Source: Actinomycetota bacterium
GTDB lineage: Bacteria > Actinomycetota > Actinomycetes > S36-B12
Length of the DNA stretch: 10,350 nt
Assembly (NCBI GenBank): GCA_003506065.1
Contig: DNXA01000004.1
Coordinates: forward strand, 403 to 10,752
Reading direction: 5' to 3'
Part shown: piece after piece, positions 6,673-10,350 of the stretch
Layout of the letters: every line of letters starts with the position of its first letter
Numbering within the stretch: the first letter of the stretch is position 1
The notes under the pieces: generated by a model
What the model saw: the letters and a program-made list of their open reading frames with translations, nothing else
What the model was told of the DNA's origin: nothing
Database searches by the model: none
Made by a program: the position numbers and the translations under genes

Positions 6673-6965
6673 GAGCAGTCAGAGCAGACCGGCCCGGTCT
6701 TGCCCTCGTATTCGAGTTGACTGCGGTGGTGTACCAGGAAGCACTTGGAGCAGGTGAACTCATCTGCTTGGCGTGGCAATACCTGAATCGTCAGGCTCTC
6801 ATCGGAAAGATCGGCTCCCGGAAGTTCCAGGTTCTCAGCCGCCTCAGCCTCATCGACATCAATGGCCCCTGAATTCTTCTCGGCCCGTGCGGCCTTCAGA
6901 TCATCAAGGGACTCCTCCGCCAGCTCTTCATCAGTCTTGCGCGGTGCGTCGTAGTCAGTTGCCAT
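6669..6965 (-). CDS. DUF4193 family zinc-ribbon protein
   Basis: A 98-residue protein of the actinobacterial DUF4193 family (Rv2699c-like). It opens MATDYDAPRKTDEE, has an acidic middle with VDEAEAAENLELPGADLS, and ends in a zinc ribbon with Cys72-x2-Cys75 and Cys94-x2-Cys97 around the conserved FLVHHRSQL. A structural zinc site is implied; the molecular role is unknown, and related proteins are highly conserved across the phylum. The start is set by AAGGG seven bases before the ATG at 6965; the ATG two codons earlier has almost no spacing to that site. The frame stays open for several hundred bases upstream, but that stretch is antisense to the carbonic anhydrase homologue and is not real. 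It is transcribed as a single gene. Confidence 0.92.
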   Translation of the reverse strand: MATDYDAPRKTDEELAEESLDDLKAARAEKNSGAIDVDEAEAAENLELPGADLSDESLTIQVLPRQADEFTCSKCFLVHHRSQLEYEGKTGPVCSDCS

Positions 6966-6972
6966 GCGCATG

Positions 6973-6977
6973 CCCTT
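6973..6977 (-). promoter_or_regulatory. Shine-Dalgarno of the DUF4193 gene
   Basis: AAGGG lies seven bases before the ATG at 6965. It decides between two nearby ATGs and makes this one of the few single genes here with a leader; I could not place its promoter in the 126-base gap. Confidence 0.55.
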
Positions 6978-7078
6978 CGCTCGATGCCGCCCAACTGCAA
7001 CGGCCCGCAGATTGTGCCTCACGACTTTGTGAACCCTCAGAGAGGACTCACAGGAATGCCGAACTGATGGACAAGCAC

Positions 7079-7084
7079 TAATCT
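7079..7084 (+). promoter_or_regulatory. Candidate -10 element of the gamma carbonic anhydrase gene (leaderless)
   Basis: TAATCT, the best match to the -10 consensus among these elements, lies seven bases before the ATG at 7092. No Shine-Dalgarno separates them, and no -35 is recognisable at 16-19 bases. Confidence 0.55.
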
Positions 7085-7091
7085 GCAAGTC

Positions 7092-7610
7092 ATGGCGATC
7101 TATGCACTCGGCGAGCTCGAACCCTCCATTGACCCGACTGCCTTCATCCACCCGGATGCAGTGGTGATTGGCGATGTTCGCATCGGTCCTGGATCCAGCG
7201 TCTGGCCTGGTGCAGTACTGCGAGCTGACTACGGATCCATCACGATCGGCTCGCATACATCGATCCAGGACGGGTCGGTCATCCACTGCACCGACGAGGA
7301 GCCAACCATCATCGGTGATCGCTGCACCGTTGGACACAACGTGCACATCGAGGGTGCCCATATTCACGACGATTGCCTTATTGGCTCTGGCTCGATCGTG
7401 TTGAACGGATCTGAGATCGGCCCCCGCGCGCTGATCGGTGCCGGCGCGCTTGTGCCGATGCGCAAGGTCGTGCCTCCCCAGGCTCGCGCTCTGGGCGTGC
7501 CATGCGTCATTCAGGAGAACGCTGTCAGTGGGCTGCCTGACGAGGACGGGGTTGAAGGCTATGCGGCCAATGCCCGCCGATACCTCGCCGAACTTCGTCG
7601 CCTGAGCTAG
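7092..7610 (+). CDS. Gamma-class carbonic anhydrase-like left-handed beta-helix protein
   Basis: A 172-residue protein made of hexapeptide repeats ([IVL]-G-x-x-x-x) forming a left-handed beta-helix over about residues 10-140, then a C-terminal helix (AANARRYLAELRRL). The gamma carbonic anhydrase signature is visible: R44 and D46 (LRADYGSITIG), Q59 and D60 (SIQDGSVIH) and His65 and His82 as zinc ligands. The expected third ligand, five residues after His82, is Glu87 (GHNVHIEG), with an extra His at 85. Family members hydrate CO2 to bicarbonate, but many homologues are untested or inactive, so enzyme activity is uncertain. The ATG start fits homologue length and follows TAATCT by seven bases. 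It is divergent from DUF4193 and convergent with the inositol monophosphatase gene. Confidence 0.88.
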   Translation: MAIYALGELEPSIDPTAFIHPDAVVIGDVRIGPGSSVWPGAVLRADYGSITIGSHTSIQDGSVIHCTDEEPTIIGDRCTVGHNVHIEGAHIHDDCLIGSGSIVLNGSEIGPRALIGAGALVPMRKVVPPQARALGVPCVIQENAVSGLPDEDGVEGYAANARRYLAELRRLS

Positions 7611-8446
7611 CCCTGCGCCTTGCGGAGCACTGCTCGCAAGGACTCGGCGATGGATGGCACTGAGCAGACCATGGTCTCCTCGTAGACGCTGTCGCCCCAC
7701 AGCCCGGTCACCACAGCGCCGGCCTCCCGCGCGATCAACGCTCCGGCGGCGACATCCCAACGAGCAAGCCCACGTTCGTAATAGCCGTCCAAGCGGCCTC
7801 GCGCCAGCCAGCAGAAGTCGATTGCCGCTCCGCCCATCCTTCGAAAGTCACGTACCTGACCGGCGATCGCCAGCATGACCGCCGCCTGTTCCTGACGTCG
7901 TTGGGCGGAGTACCCGAATCCGGTCGCCACCATCGCCATGCCCAAGTTCGCGCAATCACCGACATGCAGTTGCTCCACCCAGACCGGATCGGTGAGGGCG
8001 TGCCGGACCAGCCAAGCTCCCCCTCCCCCGATCCCCACGAAGGCCTCGTCGTACTCGGGCGCTACAACGATCCCAATCACCGACTGCTCGTCGACCTCGG
8101 CGGCCACCGACACTGACCACATCGGAATCCGGTAGAGGTAGTTGACCGTCCCGTCAAGAGGATCCACGACCCACCGCACTCCCGAACTTCCATCACGCTC
8201 GCCCCCCTCCTCGCCCAGGAAGCCATCGGTCGGTCGCGCTCCCAGGAGATGGGTGACCAGCCGCTGCTCGGCGCCGCGATCCATCTCAGTGACGGCATCG
8301 ACTTGCGTTGACTTGGAATCGATCACGAGAGTGCTCGGACGCTCATCGCGGAGGTAGAGCGCAGCCTCTCGTGCTGCCTCCCACGCCAGGGGCAGCAGTT
8401 CATGCCGAGCAAGGAGTGCTGAGAGCTGGTCCATGCGCCCAATCAT
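7607..8446 (-). CDS. Inositol monophosphatase family protein (SuhB-like)
   Basis: A 279-residue Mg2+-dependent phosphatase of the inositol monophosphatase superfamily. Metal-site residues are Glu79-Glu80 (FLGEEGG), Asp95 and Asp98 in WVVDPLDGT, and Asp231 in ARWDVAAGALIAREAGA, so all catalytic elements are intact. In actinobacteria such enzymes give myo-inositol for phosphatidylinositol and mycothiol; the substrate could equally be histidinol phosphate or another sugar phosphate. The position matches Rv2701c (suhB). The ATG at 8446 has GGGTGA seven bases upstream; an ATG four codons in (8434) is possible. The stop is in the CTAG shared with the carbonic anhydrase gene. The gene is divergent from the MFS transporter, 53 bases away. 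Confidence 0.92.
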   Translation of the reverse strand: MIGRMDQLSALLARHELLPLAWEAAREAALYLRDERPSTLVIDSKSTQVDAVTEMDRGAEQRLVTHLLGARPTDGFLGEEGGERDGSSGVRWVVDPLDGTVNYLYRIPMWSVSVAAEVDEQSVIGIVVAPEYDEAFVGIGGGGAWLVRHALTDPVWVEQLHVGDCANLGMAMVATGFGYSAQRRQEQAAVMLAIAGQVRDFRRMGGAAIDFCWLARGRLDGYYERGLARWDVAAGALIAREAGAVVTGLWGDSVYEETMVCSVPSIAESLRAVLRKAQG

Positions 8447-8486
8447 GGTCGGTTCACCCGCAGGTGCATTCGGCCACTGGCGGCAC

Positions 8487-8492
8487 TACCGT
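8487..8492 (+). promoter_or_regulatory. Candidate -10 element of the MFS gene (leaderless)
   Basis: TACCGT fits TANNNT and lies seven bases before the ATG at 8500, in the short gap shared with the divergent phosphatase gene. No -35 or clear Shine-Dalgarno is seen. Confidence 0.4.
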
Positions 8493-8499
8493 CAGTGAG

Positions 8500-9684
8500 A
8501 TGTTGGCTTCCTACCGCGAGGTGCTGCGGACCCCGGGAGCCATGCGCTTCTCCAGCGCTGCCTTTGTCGCCCGGCTGCCGATGGCCATCGTCATGCTGGC
8601 CATCGTGCTCTATGTCTCTGAGAGCACTGGCTCCTATGCCCAGGCAGGTGCTCTCGCGGCTGCCTATCAGATTGCTGCGGCGATTGGCGGGCTTGTCAGC
8701 AGTCGCATCATGGACCGTCGAGGACAACGAGCCACCCTTCCCGTGCTCGCGCTGCTCAACGTCTCTGGGCTGCTGCTGTTCCTGCTCAGCGAGAACGAGC
8801 TCGTGCTGCAGGCCATCGGCCTGACGATTGCCGGCGCTGCCTACCCGCCGATGAGTTCGGTCGTGCGTTCCCGCTGGGCCACTGCGCTCAATGGTGCTCC
8901 CGATCAATTGCGCACCGGCTTCGCCTGGGAGAGCGTGCTCGACGAATTGATCTTCACCATCGGTCCGCTGATCACCGCGGTCATGGCAGTTCAGCTCGGC
9001 TACGGGTGGCCGATTGTTGTGGCCTGCGTGCTCACCGTGACCGGCTGTCTGCTGCTGGCACACGAGCACCGGACCCAACCGCCGATCCAGACAGAGCGTC
9101 ACGATCTTGGCAATGCCCTTGGACAACCCACCATGTGGCGAGTGCCGATCATCGGTGCTGCCTTTGGCTGGGTCTTCGGCAGCTACGAGGTCACCACGGT
9201 TGCCTTCGCTGCCGATGAGGGCATGGCCGGCTGGAGCGGGCTGGTCCTGGGACTCTGGGCAGCCGGCTCTGGACTTGGTGGTCTGTGGTTTGGGCAACGC
9301 ACGTGGAAGGCACCGCTGCAACGCCAGCTTGTGGTGTGCACATTCATCCTCGGCCTGGCATTGATCCCGGCGATCTTCGTCGGCTCCATCCCGATCCTGG
9401 CCGTCACCACCTTCATCGCTGGCGCAGCGATCTCACCTGGACTGATCTCAACCTACGCACTGGTCGAGAGGCTGGTTCCCGCCTTGCTGCTCACCGAGGC
9501 GCTGACGTGGACAAACTCAGGAATGATTCTGGGATACGCAGCAGGCACCTCGTTGTCGGGACTGTTCATTGATTCATTCGGCACATCCATCAGTTTTGTC
9601 CTGCCCGTCCTCGGTGCCTGGTGTGCATGCCTGCTGGCCTTGGCGCCGACACCTACAACGCGGACAACCCCAGCCGCACGGTGA
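8500..9684 (+). CDS. Major facilitator superfamily transporter
   Basis: A 394-residue polytopic membrane protein with about twelve hydrophobic helices in two six-helix halves. The first half begins SSAAFVARLPMAIVMLAIVLYV. A motif A-like loop, SRIMDRRGQR (about residues 68-77), joins helices 2 and 3, as in MFS exporters. The second half opens near RVPIIGAAFGWVFGSYEV. The substrate cannot be predicted; it resembles the sugar- or drug-efflux-like MFS proteins common in actinobacteria. The ATG at 8500 is chosen because it sits just before the conserved YREVLRTPGAMRF entry and has a TANNNT seven bases upstream. The frame is open to 8308, which would overlap the divergent phosphatase gene; a GTG at 8464 is a further alternative. 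The stop TGA lies 43 bases before sepH. Confidence 0.88.
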   Translation: MLASYREVLRTPGAMRFSSAAFVARLPMAIVMLAIVLYVSESTGSYAQAGALAAAYQIAAAIGGLVSSRIMDRRGQRATLPVLALLNVSGLLLFLLSENELVLQAIGLTIAGAAYPPMSSVVRSRWATALNGAPDQLRTGFAWESVLDELIFTIGPLITAVMAVQLGYGWPIVVACVLTVTGCLLLAHEHRTQPPIQTERHDLGNALGQPTMWRVPIIGAAFGWVFGSYEVTTVAFAADEGMAGWSGLVLGLWAAGSGLGGLWFGQRTWKAPLQRQLVVCTFILGLALIPAIFVGSIPILAVTTFIAGAAISPGLISTYALVERLVPALLLTEALTWTNSGMILGYAAGTSLSGLFIDSFGTSISFVLPVLGAWCACLLALAPTPTTRTTPAAR

Positions 9685-9740
9685 GGCGCTATGTTGTGCC
9701 TTTGGATTCGCATGTGAGGAGAAGGCCCTGGAACCGCTGA
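9681..9740 (+). other. Possible 19-codon ORF between the MFS gene and sepH
   Basis: A GTG overlapping the MFS stop in GTGA opens a 19-codon frame ending at TGA 9738-9740, already inside sepH in another frame. Its residues 4-9, YVVPLD, faintly resemble the strand (YTLPID) that precedes the helix-turn-helix in longer SepH proteins. It may be a coupling leader, a relic of the sepH 5' end after a frameshift, or chance. Confidence 0.25.
9717..9725 (+). promoter_or_regulatory. Shine-Dalgarno before the sepH reading frame
   Basis: AGGAGAAGG; the core AGGAG at 9717-9721 lies six bases before a CTG at 9728 in the sepH frame. No ATG, GTG or TTG lies at that distance in the right frame, so the site points to an unusual CTG start or to a broken 5' end. 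Confidence 0.45.
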
Positions 9741-10350
9741 GCCCAAGAGAGATCCAGGCTCGTGTGCGTGCGGGTGCGGATCCAGAGGTTATTGCGGCTG
9801 AGACTGGATGGCCCATCGACAAGGTCATGCGGTACGCCGGACCGCCGTTGGCTGAGCGCAGTTACGTCGCTGGTCAGGCGCTGAACACCGAACTTCGTCG
9901 CACCGGCAAATCTGTCTCGCTCGCCGACACCGTTGCGATAGCCATCGCCCCAGACCGCTATCCAGCAGCCAACATCACTTGGGATTCCTATCGTCGTGAA
10001 GACGGCAAGTGGATCGTGATTGCCTCCCTGCCGAAATGGAAGCACGGGACTCAGGCATCGTGGAGCTATGACCATGAGGGGCATAACCTCCATCCGCTCG
10101 ATGACGTCGCTCGTCGGCTCATGGGGGTGGCCCCCGATGGCGAACTGGATTTCATCACCGAAACACCGATTGCGGTGCTGGTCGAGGAAGCAGAGGTGGA
10201 GATCGTCGCGGATTCACGCCCGCGCTTGGTCGCCGTGCCAGCGCTCAAGGCCGTGGAATCAGAGCATCACACCCTGATGCTGCCCATCGCCGAGGAAGAG
10301 CCGAGCGCTGCTCCAACTCGCCCGGCGGAGAAGAAGCCTGCAAAGGCCAA
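9728..10350 (+). CDS. sepH: Septation protein SepH (DUF3071), 3' end outside window
   Basis: At least 207 residues of SepH, the actinobacterial division factor known in Streptomyces and mycobacteria to bind FtsZ and stimulate its assembly. A helix-turn-helix-like segment (about residues 5-36, LSPREIQARVRAGAD onward) leads into the DUF3071 core with PPLAERSYVAGQA, ITWDSYRREDGKWIV and ASWSYDHEG (to about 117). After that it becomes acidic, then low-complexity Pro/Ala/Lys, as in the long variable SepH tail. The start is uncertain. Homologues carry about 50 residues before the LxPREIQ motif, with a strand pattern like YTLPIDERLR, but here the MFS gene ends only 43 bases upstream. No ATG, GTG or TTG occurs in frame after the MFS stop until GTG 9764, inside the helix-turn-helix. 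CTG 9728 is listed for its spacing to AGGAG. Confidence 0.82.
   Translation, partial: MEPLSPREIQARVRAGADPEVIAAETGWPIDKVMRYAGPPLAERSYVAGQALNTELRRTGKSVSLADTVAIAIAPDRYPAANITWDSYRREDGKWIVIASLPKWKHGTQASWSYDHEGHNLHPLDDVARRLMGVAPDGELDFITETPIAVLVEEAEVEIVADSRPRLVAVPALKAVESEHHTLMLPIAEEEPSAAPTRPAEKKPAKA

Noticed and set aside
6966..7091. CACAAT-like sequence on the minus strand as a promoter for DUF4193
   Set aside because: A TTCACA nearby is only 11 bases from it, too close for a -35/-10 pair, and the hexamer lacks the TA start; not enough to call a promoter.
6966..7760. The DUF4193 frame stays open far upstream, giving a potential 363-residue protein on the minus strand
   Set aside because: The extension is antisense to the carbonic anhydrase homologue, has no family resemblance, and the true start has its own Shine-Dalgarno directly before MATDYD.
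8443..9321. Long minus-strand open frame (292 codons) opposite the MFS gene
   Set aside because: The composition is that of an antisense shadow (rich in His, Gly, Arg, Asp), with no recognisable motif, and the plus strand encodes a clear twelve-helix transporter.
1..10350. Mobile elements, CRISPR arrays, tRNA or rRNA genes, phage or defence islands
   Set aside because: No transposase, integrase, direct-repeat array, cloverleaf or rRNA signature was seen; every substantial stretch is accounted for by conserved actinobacterial core genes.

Overview
The window reads as chromosomal core DNA of an actinobacterium (Actinomycetota) of moderate to high GC. The main reason is a set of families largely restricted to that phylum: DUF3159, DUF3710, DUF3093, DUF4193, DUF4235, the cell-division protein SepH and paired CeoB/CeoC RCK proteins. 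The order closely follows the Mycobacterium tuberculosis Rv2689c-Rv2701c block as I recall it. A species cannot be named from the sequence. I see no mobile element, CRISPR array, tRNA, rRNA or horizontally acquired island.

Layout. 1-2400 (minus): a KimA-like potassium permease followed one base later by a TRAM-domain RNA methyltransferase that runs off the left edge. 2438-3760 (plus): two RCK/TrkA-type regulators, ceoB and ceoC, head to tail and divergent from the permease. 3757-5859 (minus): an overlapping operon transcribed dut, DUF3710, OB-fold protein, DUF3159 membrane protein. 5915-6672 (plus): two small membrane proteins, DUF3093 and DUF4235. 6669-6965 (minus): the small zinc-ribbon protein DUF4193. 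7092-7610 (plus): a gamma-class carbonic anhydrase-like protein. 7607-8446 (minus): an inositol monophosphatase. 8500-9684 (plus): an MFS transporter. 9728 to the right edge (plus): SepH, truncated by the window and apparently also short at its N terminus.

How the genes work together. The permease and the two RCK proteins probably form one potassium-uptake module. The dut operon joins nucleotide-pool cleaning to three poorly characterised proteins. The remaining genes are single housekeeping units.

The architecture is very compact. All three convergent junctions overlap by the palindrome CTAG, which supplies the stop codon to both strands. Six genes that begin transcription units have a TANNNT hexamer 6-8 bases before the start codon, usually with no good Shine-Dalgarno, which suggests leaderless mRNAs. 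Genes inside operons have Shine-Dalgarno sequences or stop/start overlaps instead. The least ordinary points are the interlocked permease/ceoB promoters, a Glu where the third zinc-binding His is expected in the carbonic anhydrase homologue, and a sepH reading frame without a normal start. No gap between genes exceeds 130 bases.
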